64,000 bases of DNA. It comes from Pollenia angustigena. Taxonomy: Eukaryota > Arthropoda > Insecta > Diptera > Polleniidae. A program made the translations under genes and the position numbers. Positions 9,707 through 22,612 of this stretch are shown one piece after another. Position 1 is the first letter of the stretch. The number at the start of each line of letters is the position of its first letter. The notes under the pieces were generated by a model, which saw only the letters and a list, made by a program, of their open reading frames with translations, did no database searches and was not told where the DNA came from. The stretch is from positions 42,470,308 to 42,534,307 of the forward strand of contig OV884056.1 of assembly GCA_930367215.1 (NCBI GenBank). The letters run 5' to 3'.

Positions 9707-12010
9707 CGTAAATAGAATTAAAATTTTTCTTTTTTTTTAGTTTTTCATCAGCTTTATTTATTCAAAATGTTAAAGAGAAAATATAAGTGATATAATTTGA
9801 ATGTATGTATATTATTATTAAGATAGTTTTGTAAATATTATGTACGTATGTATGTACTATGTAATGCTATTTTTCAATGTTTTACATATTGAGAAAAGAT
9901 CAAAAAATAATAATAGAACAGTTTAAATGAATTTAAGAGAATAATAAAACACATACCGACAAAATCCAGAAAGAACGAGTTTAAAAGGACATTTTGAAGA
10001 ATGTGTGATTGTGTTAACGTTGTCCTAAAGGCGGGGCAGAGTTTTGAGCGATATTTTATGACGAAAATTCCTAATTATGAATAAATCCTGAATAGCAGCG
10101 GACTATGAAGTGGAAATGAAATCCAAATAACTGAAGAAAAGAGAGTTGAAGTGCTATCCTTTTAGTTTTTTTTTTTTTTAGATTTTTCAAAGATTTGGGC
10201 TAATAATTATTTTTAGATCCAAACTTTAATTAAGATTGTATTTTTATATATTTTCTATATAAGAATGAATTGAGATCCATAATTGTTAGTCAAAATGAGA
10301 AGAAATCCAGTTGAAAAATCCTCCCACGCTGTCCTAATACTCAAAAGAGTATGAAAGTCCACAAAATTTTCTAAAAACAAAAAACTTACAATCAATGCGT
10401 ACAATTATCCTTTCCGTAATTCCTAAAATCCTGCTGATCCTCCTTGATATAAAATCCTTGAAGTTTTAATTTTAAATTAATAAATTCCATTTAATTTTTT
10501 TTTTTTTGTCGGTCATTTTATATTTATCCATTATTTATTTTCCTCTAAAAGTCCTTTCAAGTGAGTTTGTCCAAAAATTGCCTTTTTACTTTCATCAAAT
10601 CCATATTTATTTAAATCAAATCCTTATATCCTTTTTTTTCTATTAATCCTCCTTTACTCCTTCCCTCCAATTCCAAATAACATTTCCATCCATTTGAAGA
10701 GGAAAGAGAAGAAAAATTAAGAAAAAAGTAATTATTAATATATTTTATACATTATTTGGGTGAATGAATATCTATAAGTTGTTTTTTAATGTTAAGATTG
10801 TTGATTTTTGTTGGTGGTTATTTTTAACTGTAATCTGACTAGCAAGGAAAGAAATAGTACATGCTCTTACAAGGTGAATAGAGGGTTGAGTTGGATTTTT
10901 TTAAACATCTAAAGAAGTTTTAGTGTTAAATTATTTTTCTTTCCTTGAGAGCAAGTTAATTGGTTCGCTAAAATTCTCGCTTTCTTTTGTTTTTATTTTT
11001 GTAGAGATTTTAACAAAACAAAAATATTGTTAGTTTGTTAAAAAAATATCAAGGAATGTTAAAAAACAAATCTAAATCATTCATACAGGGTTGTTCTGGA
11101 TATCGAAAACGCAAAACGCAAGAATTTTGAAGTTGTTTTTATTTAATACACTTTTAATAAAATTTTTGTTATAAAATTCTGTTCTGGGGGGTTACCGCGT
11201 ATTTCGATTCGAAAGCAATCATTTACGGATTCGAACAATTTGTACTGTGTATTACGATTTTCTTAATCGTTCGAAACGATGACAGAGGTTGTATTTTTTT
11301 AAAAAAATGGGAAATTTGATGAACCATTTTTGATCGTAATAGAGAGTGGCTTTTAAGAAAGTTATTTTTTGTTTTCAATAAAGTATGAAAAACGTCCGTT
11401 TATTCGAAACAAATATTACGAAAATCGTAATACACAGAACAAATTGTTCGAATCCGTAAATGATTTCTTTCGAATCGAAATACGCGGTAACCCCCCTGAA
11501 TAAGTTTTGTATGATTTTCGTCATAAAATTCTTTTATTACAGAAATCCTATTAAAAACGACGTTTAAAATTCTTGCGTTTTGCGTTTTTCTCTTGGATTT
11601 ATCTGTTATAATTAAAAGGGTGTTGTTGGTATTAAAAATCAACCTTTTGGGATATGAAATGTCTTTTTGTAAATTGTAAATACAAAAAGAAAAATGCACT
11701 GAAAACCAACTTGACTTTGATTTCTAAAACTTTTTGATTTGGTTCACAGTATTGTATAATTTAAAAAAATCTTATTGTATGCAAATATTAAAAATGGTTC
11801 TTTGTTAATTTGCCTTTAAAAGCAAAATTGTAAGAATGTTTAAAACTTTTGTGTATAATTTTGGTGATTTTAAATTAAATTTGTTGTTTTACTTGTGACT
11901 GACTTAATAGTTAAGTTTTTAATTTTTTCCAAATAGTGTTTAAAGGTTGTTAAAATTAACTTTGTTTTGTATTAAGTAGCTGTTTTTTTTTTAATTGATT
12001 TGTATGTAAT
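9707..12010. other. 3' flank and probable 3'UTR of SF2
   Basis: This stretch lies downstream of the SF2 stop codon (minus strand) and has no recognised coding sequence. It is strongly T-rich on the plus strand, as expected for AT-rich 3'UTR sequence of a minus-strand gene. The polyadenylation site was not pinned down because TTTATT (AATAAA on the gene strand) occurs many times. A MITE occupies 11186-11497. Confidence 0.4.
11186..11497. mobile_element. MITE family 4 (GGGGTTACCGCG ends)
   Basis: Inverted ends GGGGGGTTACCGCGTATTTC and their reverse complement enclose a ~310-bp element. The arms extend ~75 bp through GATTCGAAAG, GGATTCGAACAATTTGT and TATTACGATTTTC. The centre contains TCGAAACGATGACAG and AATAGAGAGTGGC. 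Partial relatives are at 24275-24370 and 37480-37677. Confidence 0.75.
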
Positions 12011-14113
12011 TTAAAAGTTTGAACGAGATCGTGACCTTGAAAATGTTTGTCGGCGTACTGGCGAATATGTTGGTGAACCACGTCTTCGAGGACGTGGCGA
12101 GAAGGATCGTGATCGTGATCTAAAAGTGTTAATTAATTTTAGTAAAGATTTTCGATTTTCTAAATAATGATAATAACAACGATTAATATTACCTCAAGCC
12201 CATAGCGCCTCGTCCAAAATCTCCTCGTCCACCCATAGGACGGTCTCCTCCTTCGCCACAGTCTTCACGTACACGAATATACGATACTTCGCCCTAAAAT
12301 AATATAAAAGTATAAAATAAAAACGAAAATGACAGCTACCAAAGAATCGGAATATTTATTTCATACGTCTTTTTTTGTCTTGTTGTAGTATGTTTAATAA
12401 ATTATTAAAGCTTATTTGCATAACAAATCGATTAAATTTTGTTAATTATGTTCACTAGAAGACATTGTGTGTTATAATAATTTAAATTCTAATTTTATTT
12501 AAAACACAAAGTAAAGGGACTTCATGTTTCAATGTAGCTTCATTAAAAGGACGAGAGCTCAAAAAGCAATGGCCCCCACAGTTGATCTTTAACATTGGTC
12601 AATGGAGCTAAGTCAGTAAACATATTTATTTACTACCTATACCATTTAAACATTTAAGATTACTTACTAATTTGTACTGTTTTTTAACTTACACTTTTTT
12701 ATGGTTGGTAATAAAAATGCAAGTTATAGGTATTAGTTTAAATTTTTTTTGGTAAAGCTCCAACAACCAGCAATAATTTTTTTTTTTTTTTTTAATTTTT
12801 ATATTTTTTATAGGTAGGTACCTACTTCTTGTCTGTATTTTATTTAAAATATATGAATTTAAAAAATTTCTAATTTACAATGGGCTTCTATGGATTATGT
12901 CCCTGCCTTTTAGCGACCACGTCCTCATTATTAAAACTATATAAAAATATGTCGCAATAAATCTTAACCATTATATTACTAAGCAAACTCAAACAGTATA
13001 AGGCCCGTTTTCACAACTTACCGATAGCTAAAAGTACACTTTAACCGGCCTTATAAAAAGTGTTCCATTATTAAAACTTAACTTTAACCTAAAGTGAGCG
13101 ATAAAGTAAATTAAGATTCATCCTACCTGGTAGGTTAAAGTATAGTTGTAATAATAGAACACTTTTTATACGGCCGATAAAATCCTACCTTTAGTTATCG
13201 GTAAGTTGTGAAAACTAAAAACTATAATTCTGTCTCTTAAAAAAGCTACCTTCAAGTTGTGACCTTCAAGAATAGTACATATAATAAAATTGTGTTTCAT
13301 TTATTTACTTTATGATTCATATTGAAAACAAAATTGTTTACATGCAAACATTTGTACAAACATAATAACAATTGTAACCATATTTTTTTCACTTACCTCG
13401 TGCGAACGAAAACGTGAATCGTCTAATTTTTTTATGGCATATTTCATATCTTCATGACGTAAGAATTCTACAACACCAGTACCATCCTTGTATGTGTCAG
13501 CAAAACATACATCACCAGCTTCACGCATATGATCTTTTAAATCTTGCCAAGAACCAGACGGTGGTAGACCCGTAACCATAACACGATACTGAGAACGTTT
13601 TGTAGGCGGGCCTCGACCGCCTCGGCCACCACCACCATCTCTGCCACCACGTCCACTGCCTCCACTACCGCCACCATCATTACGGTTACCACGGTAACTA
13701 CCAGGACCTCCACCACGGGGAAATTCTACTCTTAACCTATAACCATCATAATCGTAGCCATCTCTAGCTTTTACTGCATCATCCGCATCTCTATAAAAGT
13801 TTCATCAATTCAAAAGTGCACAAAGACAACAAATATTGAAGTATAAAATAAATATGTATGTATCATTCTATCATTATCAAATACTTTACAAGAAAAATCA
13901 ATATAATAATATAGCATACATACATACGGCGTAGCTTCTACTTGCTTACCTTGCATCTTCAAATTCCACAAATGCAAATGGCGGACCACGCCGGTTCTTT
14001 AAATCGACAAATGTAACTTTGCCAAATTTATGAAATAAATCCTGAATATCTTTGGTCCGGATATCAGGTGGTAAATTACCAACATAAATGCGTGATTCTG
14101 TACGTGATCCCAT
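12011..14113 (-). CDS. SF2: SR splicing factor SF2/SRSF1, four coding exons
   Basis: Coding exons on the minus strand are 14113-13950, 13790-13397, 12293-12193 and 12119-12011. All introns use GT..AG and phases agree (2, 0, 2), giving 255 aa, the length I recall for fly SF2. Residues ~7-80 form RRM1 (RIYVGNLP and [10 protein letters not shown]), and ~85-115 a Gly/Arg hinge. The second RRM (from about 122) carries SWQDLKD (135-141), the invariant signature of the SRSF1 pseudo-RRM. The C-terminal RS tail is short, ending SRSRSNF. The protein binds exonic enhancers and promotes U1/U2 recruitment in constitutive and alternative splicing; it is nuclear and regulated by SR kinases. The start codon is the only ATG fitting the conserved [12 protein letters not shown] beginning. 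No lesions were seen. Confidence 0.95.
13008..13220. mobile_element. MITE in SF2 intron 2
   Basis: GTTTTCACAACTTACCGATA at the left is mirrored by TATCGGTAAGTTGTGAAAAC at the right. The arms continue through 'AAAAAGTGTTCCATTATTA' and 'ACTTTAACCT', making a ~210-bp near palindrome. It lies between the second and third coding exons, clear of both splice sites. Confidence 0.7.
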
Positions 14114-14780
14114 GTTTTAAAAATTATAATTCAAGTTTTATAAGATTTTATACAAGATCTTGTAAATTTTTCTTTTTGTCTGTTTGTTATTTTCAGAAGT
14201 CTTTTTCCACGCACCTTTGTCTACAATTCTTTCTTGAATAAACGTAGGCAGCGACGCAGGCGAAATTACACAAAATAAAAAATCGCCATTATTGTGAAGC
14301 TAATATGCAGAGTTGTATTTTTAGTGTAATTAAACAGCAATGAATGATTCCATGTAAAAGGTGCTGCCACATTTTATGACTTCTAAACACGACACATCAT
14401 TAGTTGAAACATGGCCATGAATGAGGCAATTCTAGTTTACTGACGCGTCTACATATAAAAAAATACATAGGGTGATAGAATTGCGCTAACGCATAGCTTT
14501 CGAGCCACGGATCCCTAAAGTTTATATATATATATACCAGCTGAACCGGCAAACGTTGTTATCCCTGCGGCCACACGATCAAGTTGTTCTTGATAATCTT
14601 TTACATATTCTGTTTGTCAAAATTTACAAAAATTTCAATTTACTTTCAAGATGTCGTAAAAAAAAATTTATAAAGACTAACATGTAATCAGCTGTAAAAT
14701 TGATAGTAAAATTGCCAAACAAATGGAGAGGTGAAATTGAAAACAATCTCGTGGTCAATTTAAAAAGTGTGAGTGTGTTA
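14114..14780. other. SF2 5' region and upstream sequence
   Basis: Contains the 5'UTR and presumably the promoter of SF2 (minus strand). No core promoter motif could be assigned with confidence. At 14537-14560 the minus strand reads TTTGCCGGTTCAGCTGG, very like the Helitron-type terminus described at 37307-37331. Confidence 0.4.
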
Positions 14781-15237
14781 AGGCCCAAATACACTTGTCA
14801 AATGCTTGACATCAAGCTCGTGTACGTGTGCTTGGCATTAGAACAAACATTTGCTGGATGAGCTGTCAAGCATTCATTTTGCATTTTATTTTGAAGTGAC
14901 AACAGCAGGAGCAAAAAATATTAATAAATTTTTAATAAATAAAAAAAGAATTGAAGAAAAGAAGGAGCAAATTATTGAATAACATTGTTTTTCCTCCAAA
15001 GCATTTTTTTGTTTTTCATCCGACATTTTTAGTGTCTGTTCGGTTTGAAATCACGTTAAAAGTGTGTGGGTGCTTGAAGAGTAACGCCAATACATTCATC
15101 AAAATCACTCGTCAAGCATGCTAAATATCTAAATTTTTTGATTTTCCATCAAGCATCGTCAGTGTCACACATACAAACTCATTTTCACTAATACTACCTT
15201 AATGCTGGATGGGAATTTGACCAGTGTATTTTGGACT
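14781..15237. mobile_element. PIF/Harbinger-type MITE, TTA target duplication
   Basis: A 457-bp element with ends AGGCCCAAATACACTTGTCA and, on the other strand, AGTCCAAAATACACTGGTCA. TTA flanks it on both sides (14778-14780 and 15238-15240). Three-bp TWA duplications are the hallmark of PIF/Harbinger and Tourist-type MITEs. No coding region is present. Confidence 0.7.
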
Positions 15238-15773
15238 TTAGTAAAAAAGTGAGAGTGTATTGCAAATTGAAAGGAATTGAAAGGCAAAACTTGATCGTGT
15301 GGCCACCAAGTATGCCATATAACTTATTTCTTTCAGATGTTGAGCGGCCCATACACTTGCAATATTATTGTGAATTATATTCGCCATATTATTTCCATTT
15401 TGTCCTATATTATGCAATAAGTCGCCCAATGGTTTCATTCATTCAATAAGCCAGATGTTTATTCCTTCAAAATAATTCGGAGTAAAATAATAACACTGCT
15501 TTACAAATTTTTAATTTGGAAAAATACCAAGAACGCCACATGCCTAGATAAGTTAATTGGGACCTCCTGAACACGAAAAACGCTGTAATTTTTATTTCTA
15601 AGCACCGTTTTTTAGATAACGGTACTATTGTGTTTTTCGGTGTATATTCCCACTAAAGATCTTGTGGAGCCCAAACCAAACGAAATAAATGAAATTTCTA
15701 TCTGATAAGAAATGGCTGAGTTATGAAATATATTATTAGTAGATGAAAATATTGTCGTTCCACAAAATCCTTT
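15238..15773. other. intergenic sequence, no gene seen
   Basis: Two overlapping short open frames at 15231-15449 on opposite strands have no recognisable content. No repeat was identified. Confidence 0.35.
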
Positions 15774-15910
15774 GGTGGGTTCACAATATGAAAGTTTTCT
15801 TTCAGAAAGTCTGAGTTTTTAGGTGAGAGAGGAAAAAAGAAAAGCATGTTCTCTTCCCCTCTCACCAATAAACTCAGACTTTCTGAAAGAAAACTTTCAT
15901 AGTGGGATCC
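15774..15910. mobile_element. palindromic MITE-like repeat
   Basis: TGAAAGTTTTCTTTCAGAAA at the left arm is mirrored by TTTCTGAAAGAAAACTTTCA at the right. Both arms extend through GTCTGAGTTT and GGTGAGAG to a small centre near 15840. The outer ends are GGGTTCACA / TAGTGGGATCCC. Confidence 0.65.
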
Positions 15911-17410
15911 CAGACTTAATAAAAACTTTATTTTTCATCCGATTTTTCAAATTACGCTTAAAATGTTGGTAATTAAATAAACTATATGGTTAAAAAATTC
16001 CAGTTCTTTACTATAACGTAGAAAAAAAACGAAATAAAAATGAAAAATTAAAAAAAAACGTAAAAAATAGGCAAAGGTGCCTATACTCAGCCATTTCTTA
16101 TCAGATAATGAGGCATTCACAAGGGTTTGAGTGGGACCATGGGACAGTCAATACTAGTTGCCATTTTATATGGATTATAAATATGTAGGTTTGAAAAATT
16201 TGGAAATAGTTCCAAATAAGTCACAGGGGTACCAGCATACTTTTTAGTTCTGAATTGTACTAAAAAAAGTACAATTGTACCAACTTTATCAACCCTGTTG
16301 GGAATAGTTTAAAACATAACAATAAATTTTTCGAAATACAAAAAGGATTGGAAATTAAAAAAAAAAAAAATTTCACTTTCACTAGAAGCATTAGTAATTC
16401 GAATTCTACAATAATATGAATGACATTGATACTGCAAAAGATATACATTAGAGCCCCGATTTCCGTCGATCCTATTTGCTTTATCTCGATTTGCTGGGTA
16501 AAAAACCAGTAGCTCCCCTACAAGAAATGCATAACCAAAACTAAAAAAAAACAATTTTTTACTGACACACTTGCAGTAATTTTATATTAGTTGTTCCACC
16601 CTTACATATACATATGTTAAAGTGGAACAACTAACACTACCTTAATAATACCAATTTTTAGTATATTTTTATAACACGCTTGACTTTCCAGTACGTGCAA
16701 GAACTCGTGAATTTTTTAAATTTGATCAATTAACTGAACAACCTAAACAAAAGCGGCAAGCGTTTTTTTAAACATGAAAATTTTATTTAAATACAATTTC
16801 AATAAAACAAACCGACATAGCGATCTGTCAAATAAGATTTATCAGCCGGGTTGTTTCTAATTCGCATTCTAATGGTTTGTTTCGTATAAATTGTATGCAA
16901 ATTAGAAGTTTTGACATACAAAAAACGCTTCCGCTCTTATTTAGGTAGCTCAGTTAATACTGCAAAAATGTATGCAGCAACGATTGCAAAAGCAATGTTT
17001 ACTACGATAGCGGTGAAATGAAAGGTAAAGGCAACGGTGTCAATGTGGCAAAGGTGGCAGAGATCTATACGTAAACCACTTTACCCAACGTGCCACATGA
17101 AAGCGTAACAAACGGTAACTAAGCTACTTCCATCGATTTCATTTTACGTCTGTCGGCCAATAAGGGACATAAAGAGATGAAACTGGATAAAGTAAAACCT
17201 GTTTGGGAAGCCAGCCGATCAATAACGAATCTTACACCAGGTAAAAATGAAAATCAAGCTAACGTTGTGGCAGTACTAAGATGAACGTGTTAATGCCGAG
17301 GATGCTAAGATATTTCAAAAATTTTTTTTTATTATTTTGTTTGTGGATTATTTATATTTCTAATAAAAAATTAATATAATATTAAAATAAAATAGTATTT
17401 TTATATAATG
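15911..17410. other. intergenic sequence with a possible decayed coding remnant
   Basis: Mostly featureless. At about 16590-16645 a small hairpin GTTGTTCCAC...GTGGAACAAC occurs. At 16960-17300 codon-like composition (for example EMKGKGNGVNVAKVAEIYT and DFILRLSANKGHKEMKLDKV in one frame, with stops) suggests an old pseudogene, but the family was not recognised. Confidence 0.3.
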
Positions 17411-17521
17411 GTTAGTGCTAACCAATATTTACGTTATGAATAACTAGTTAGTGCTAACCAATATTTACGTTATGACTAACTAGCCAGCGTTAACCACTAT
17501 TTAGGTTATCATTGACTAATA
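17411..17521 (+). repeat. tandem repeat, three ~37-bp units
   Basis: The units contain GTGCTAACCAATATTTACGT (twice, nearly identical) and a diverged third with CGTTAACCACTATTTAGGTT. Each is followed by TATGAATAACTAG-like sequence. Confidence 0.75.
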
Positions 17522-17969
17522 AAAAGTAGCAGAGAAGGCAGTACAGATATATGTTCCGTAGTCGAGTGGAATTGATTAGTTAGAAAGAGAGGCAAAATCA
17601 CATGTACCCAAGAGTTTCGGTTAGTTTTTTAATTTTGCTCTTAATAAACTAATAGAAACTTTATCCAATATATCAGTCCACACTACCATCATATAACTAG
17701 TAATATGACCCACAGAATACACAGAACTTTAAAAAGTGACGTGTGAAAAAGGCCAAAATCAGTTGCGAGGGTGGCTTTCGAAGAAAGAGACAGAAAGCTT
17801 TTTTTGGAAGTGAAGTGGCAAGGTGTAAAAACAGGCCGCAACAATCAACACAAATGGCGTGATCAAAACAAAAAAAACAAAACACAAACCACGTTAAACA
17901 ATTGCATTAGTTCAACAAACGTTGTTTTTTGTACAAAAAAAATGTTTTTAGTAATATTGTTTTGTTTTA

Positions 17970-20900
17970 TAATGTTATTTATTATTTATTATTATTGTCA
18001 GCAATCTTTTTATCTGCAACAGAGGGAATACACCGACGTTCAGAACTAGAGATAGGGAGGCAGTGATAGATATAACACTGACGAACTGCAGGGAATTAGT
18101 GGAGGACTGGAAGGTGGCGTTGGATTTGACCTTTTCTGGCCATAGTCGCTTGTCCTTTAGTCTGATATTTGAGGGGTCGAAAAGGTGTCCGTATAGGAAT
18201 CCGAGAAGGACGGATTGGGACACTTTTTCGGGATTGGTTCAAAGTAACTTTAGAGTTACAAGGGACTGGGGGTCGACTCCGACCGGTGTGGAGCGGCTGG
18301 TGAGCACCTTTACGGGGGTATTGACCAGTAGCTATGAGCGATCCTGTCCGTTAAACTTTCCGGGCAGGCGTACACAGCCAAGATGGTGGACAGACGAGTT
18401 GAGGAATCAAAGGTCCACCGTCAGAGGGCTGTTCAATAGGGCGAAGTATACGCGTAAGGAGGAAGATTGGAGTAACTTCAAGTTGAGTTACGGGAGGTAT
18501 AACAGAGATATTAGAAGGGCGAAAAGGGACTCGTGGATTAAGTTTAGCGAGTCAGTTGAATCCGTGAATGAAATGTCTAGGTTCAGGAGAATTTTATCCA
18601 AGGACCCGGTGGTCCCTGGATTTCTTCAGAGACCGGACGACTCATGGACGGAATCTGGCTCTGAATCTCTCTGTCTGCTTATGGAGACTCACTTTCCGGG
18701 GTGTGTGGATCCTGGGTCGGGGGAACAGGTTGTATGTGGTGACCCCTTCTCTGGGTCGGGCTCAGGGGGTGGGGAAAGGGAGACGGTGGGAGATATGATC
18801 ACCTTGGATAAGGTAACATGGGCGGTGAATACCTTTGGGTCCTACAAATCGGCGGGACCAGATGGTATCTTTCCGGCGATGTTACAGAATATCGGGAGAT
18901 CATCACTCCTGGTGTTGGTGGAACTGTTTAGGGTATGTGTGCTGAACGGGTACATTCCTAGAGGGTGGAGGGAGGTCAGGGTAGTTTTTATTCCCAAGGC
19001 GGGTAGAACCGGTCACTCTAAACCCAAGGATTTTAGACCAATTAGCTTATCGTCTTTTCTTTTGAAGACGTTGGAAAGACTGATTGATCTACATCTGAGG
19101 ACGAAGATTGACGCCGGCATCATCAGCGGCGCTCAACACGCCTATCTTAAGGGTAGATCTGTTGAGAGTGCGTTGCATGATGTGGTGGGTTATGTGGAGC
19201 GGGGTTTGCGAAACAAGGAATACACCTTGGCGGCATTCCTGGATATAGAGGGCGCCTTTAACAATTTGAGGATAGAGGCTATTAGGCAGGCACTGTTTGA
19301 TCTGAGGGTTCCGTTGTTCTTGGTCGAATGGATAACTAGGATGCTAAGCAGCAGGGTTATTCACTCGGACTGGGGAAACGAACGTTTGAGGAGATCGGTG
19401 ACTAGGGGGACCCCACAGGGGGGAGTTCTCTCACCCTTATTGTGGCTCTTGGCCGTCAATGTCGTTCTGAGACGTTTTGACAGAATGGGTCAGAAGGTCG
19501 TGGCCTACGCGGATGATGTGGTGATATTGGTGTCGGGCGAGTTTCTGCCGACAATTAGCGACATCATTAGCGAACTGTCGGCATGGGCGAGTGATAAGGG
19601 ACTGGGAGTTAATCTGGGGAAGACGGAGTTGGTTCTTTTCACTAGGAGGTACAGGGTGGAGGATTTCAGGCTACTGGTACTAGGAGGAGTGGAGCTTAGA
19701 CTATCTGATAGTGCTAAGTATCTGGGAGTTTTTCTGGACAGCAAGCTGTCATGGGGAAGGAATACTCAGGAGAGACTTAAGAGGGGTCTCAATGCCTACT
19801 ATGCTTACAGATCATCGATAGGTAGGAGTTGGGGACTCCGGCCGTCAGTGGTGGGATGGCTGTACACTTCGGTGGTTAGACCCATTCTTACGTATGGATG
19901 CTGTGTTTGGTGGGAGTCATTGAGATTGGCTAGTCGTAGGAACCTTCTTTCTAAGGCTCAGAGGTGTGCTTTAATGGGCATGACACGTGCCATGAGGAGT
20001 ACTCCTCAGGCGGCCCTGGATGTCATTCTACATCTTCTGCCTATTGAGCAGTATGTGATGGGAATGGCGGCCAGGAGTATTCTTAGACTGAGGGAATTAG
20101 GACTGATGGGGAATGTCACTCAGGGTCACTCACGGATCCTGAGTGAGATTGAGGCGTGTGGCTATTGCCTGGGACCTCCCGGATCCACTGATTATGTGGG
20201 CACTAAGGTGGATTTTGGGCGGCTGCCGGAGGTAATAGTTCCTTCTAGGGAGAGCTGGTCAGGTAGGGGCAGATTATTTAGTGGATTTGCTATTTTCACT
20301 GATGGCTCGAAGATGAGGGGCACGGGTGCGGGGGTCTACATTGAGGATCTGAACATCAGAAGGTCATATAGGCTTCCTGACGACTGCAGTGTTTTTCAGG
20401 CGGAGGTTCTGGGGGTCTTGAGGGCCGTGGAACTGATAAGGGACAACATTGATAGGGGCTCGGAGGTCACTATATATGTGGACAGCCAGGCGGCTCTTAT
20501 GGCCGTAAGGGGCTGTTATGTGAACTCCAAGCTGGTTGATGATTGTAGGAAGGCTCTTGGAGCAGTCTTAGGGGAGTATTTGCTAAGGTTGTGCTGGGTG
20601 CCGGGTCACTGCGACATAGTCGGCAATGAGGTTGCTGATGGGTTGGCGTGACAGGGCTCAGAGATGGAGGATCCTAACTGTTTGGAGGCGGTTAGGCCTC
20701 CAATGGCATTCTATTTTGGAAGAATCAGGGAATGGATTGTGGGCGCAACCAATCGGGCCTGGGGGAACCGAACGGACTGTCGGGTATCACGGACGCTGTG
20801 GCCGGTGCTTAGCAAGTCCGATTCGGTTTTGCTGCTGGGCAGGAGTAGGGTCTGCGTTAGGACCATGATAGGAATGATCACGGGCCACTGTATGATAGGC

Positions 20901-21366
20901 AGGATGGCGGTGAGGATGGGATCCGATTTGTCGGATATGTGCAGGTTGTGTGAGGACCCTGAGGAGTTGGAGACGGTGGAGCACATTCTGTGCCACTGTC
21001 CCAGGTTGCAGGGCAGCAGGCGGAGGTGGCTGGGCTGTAGATTCCTGGGCGAATTAGGGGATGTCTCGGGTTGCGGACTCGAGAATCTGATAGGATTCGT
21101 AATGGGGATGGCCTGGCTGCGCGAGAGTAGGCTGGGTGCTGGACGCACGTAGGGCGTATTTGGTTGAGTAGGATTTCTCTCGGGTTTGGTCCGAAACCTT
21201 CTTTCCTATTTATCTTATGCTTTCTCTGTTTATTTCACTAACTTTCTATCTCCCTAGGGCTATCTCTGAATAAGGCATCACAATGGACCATATTGGTCTC
21301 TGGGTGAAGGTGTGAAGGAGACTTCACACCGGCCTTTCTACCTACCTACCTACCTAATGTTATTTA
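17970..21366 (+). mobile_element. LOA/R1-group non-LTR retrotransposon, 5'-truncated copy A
   Basis: Homology to copy B begins near 17999 (CAGCAATCTTTTTATCTG) inside the endonuclease region. It runs to a 3' end of repeated CTAC ending about 21354. TAATGTTATTTA is present at both 17970-17981 and 21355-21366, the likely 12-bp target duplication. 17982-17998 (TTATTTATTATTATTGT) is then extra sequence at the 5' junction. It is clearly diverged from copies B and C and carries disabling changes. Confidence 0.85.
18000..21152 (+). pseudogene. LOA-group ORF2 remnant (RT + RNase H), copy A
   Basis: The open frame at about 18006-20651 contains the end of the endonuclease, the reverse transcriptase (GTPQGGVLSPLLW, YADDVVILV) and RNase H (FTDGSKM, YVDSQAAL, GNEVADGLA). 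A TGA at 20649-20651 replaces an Arg codon of copy B. The same frame continues to 21152 with the C-terminal CCHC-type cluster (CRLCEDPEELETVEHILCHC). Other lesions relative to B are Asp-to-Gly in the endonuclease SDH motif (SGHSRLSF) and a 12-nt in-frame loss after the YADD region. The N-terminal ~155 residues are missing by truncation. It cannot make a working ORF2 protein. Confidence 0.85.
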
Positions 21367-21959
21367 CTTACTTAAATATAATTTAATCGTGTTGTGGTGA
21401 ACTTAAAAGTTAATTTTTACAACAGTTTTGTAAATAAATCTTAACTAAATAAATTTGTGTTCATTGTATTGCGGCATAGAAGATGATGAAAAGAGAAATG
21501 CAAAAGAGCAGCTTTCTTTGAAAGAGACAAAAAAAAAGCAAAATCTTCCGTCTCGTGACAATTCTGTGTATTCTGTGATATGACCGGTAGTCTTCTTGTA
21601 GGGTCGTTTCAGTATTTCCCGCATCGTAAAATTTCTCACATGAAGTGTGAAACAAAAAATTCCAGTGCAATAAATTGCCTCCGATTTGTAACTGCCCGTC
21701 ACAGTTACAGCAATTTCTTGTACATATTTATTGCCGGCAATTTATGTTGCAATAATTGTTAGTCCATTTTCGTTGACAATTATTGCTTACATAAAACGTC
21801 AAATTTGGTTATCAATTGAGAAAAAAGAAGCAAAAAAGAAAAATATAAAAGCAAATTGTGTGAGAAAAAAATTAAATTTGTGAAATGGCAGTAAATTATA
21901 ATTGTAGTAAAATAATTAAATTAATGAATTTAATAAACACTAAAATAAAATTACAAAAA
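21367..21959. other. intergenic sequence, no gene seen
   Basis: No recognised gene. CATGTGAG/CTCACATG-like and GATATGACCGG motifs occur, but no clear inverted-repeat element could be bounded. Confidence 0.35.
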
Positions 21960-22192
21960 TTATTTTTATTAATATAATTTTTTCTTATTCGACCTTTATT
22001 ATTTAAATTTATATTAATTTGTTTAAGTTTGAGTTCTTTTTTATATAAAAATATTAATTTTATTAATTTTTTTTTTTTTTTTTTGTTAAAGTAAAATTAA
22101 TATTTTTATATAAAAAAGACCTCAAGCTTAAACAAATTAATATACATTTTAATAATAAAGTCGAATAAGAAAGAATTTATATCAATAAAAAT
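21960..22192. repeat. long AT-rich palindrome
   Basis: Arms of ~110 bp meet at an oligo-T centre near 22070-22085. The left arm contains TTATTCGACCTTTATTATT and TATATAAAAATATTAATTTT. The right arm gives their reverse complements with scattered mismatches. It is compatible with an old MITE. No target duplication was clear. Confidence 0.7.
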
Positions 22193-22612
22193 AATTTTTG
22201 CAAGAATGCGCCTGTTTTTACACTGCACCTTCTTCCTTGATGTTTTTCAAATTATGAGTTAACCTAAATACGTTTTCCCATGCCTTTAACATAAGCTGAG
22301 CAATAAGCAATATTGCTTTGTTATTCTGCCGACGTTATTGCCAACTGGCTGAGATATTTATATTTAGTGTAGACCTAGGGTAAAATTTAAATATTTGACG
22401 ATTTTGTAAAAACTTTTGACGATTTTTTAAGAAAAAGCATAACAACCCTGTGAAACTACAACAATTCAAAAACAACAGAAACAACGTAGGGTTTTGCATT
22501 GCTATTGACTTTTTGAAGTTTAAATACAAATTTATCCTTTAAAATAAATAAATCATCCTTTGAATAATAAGAGGAGTAATAGGCAATACAGTTTTTATTT
22601 AAATGTTTCAAA

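Noticed and set aside
11400..11699. 99-codon minus-strand frame
   Set aside because: Half of it is the arm of the MITE at 11186-11497 and the rest has no protein-like composition.
17771..18049. 92-codon plus-strand frame before LOA copy A
   Set aside because: Crosses the insertion boundary and is rich in runs of A and T; fortuitous.
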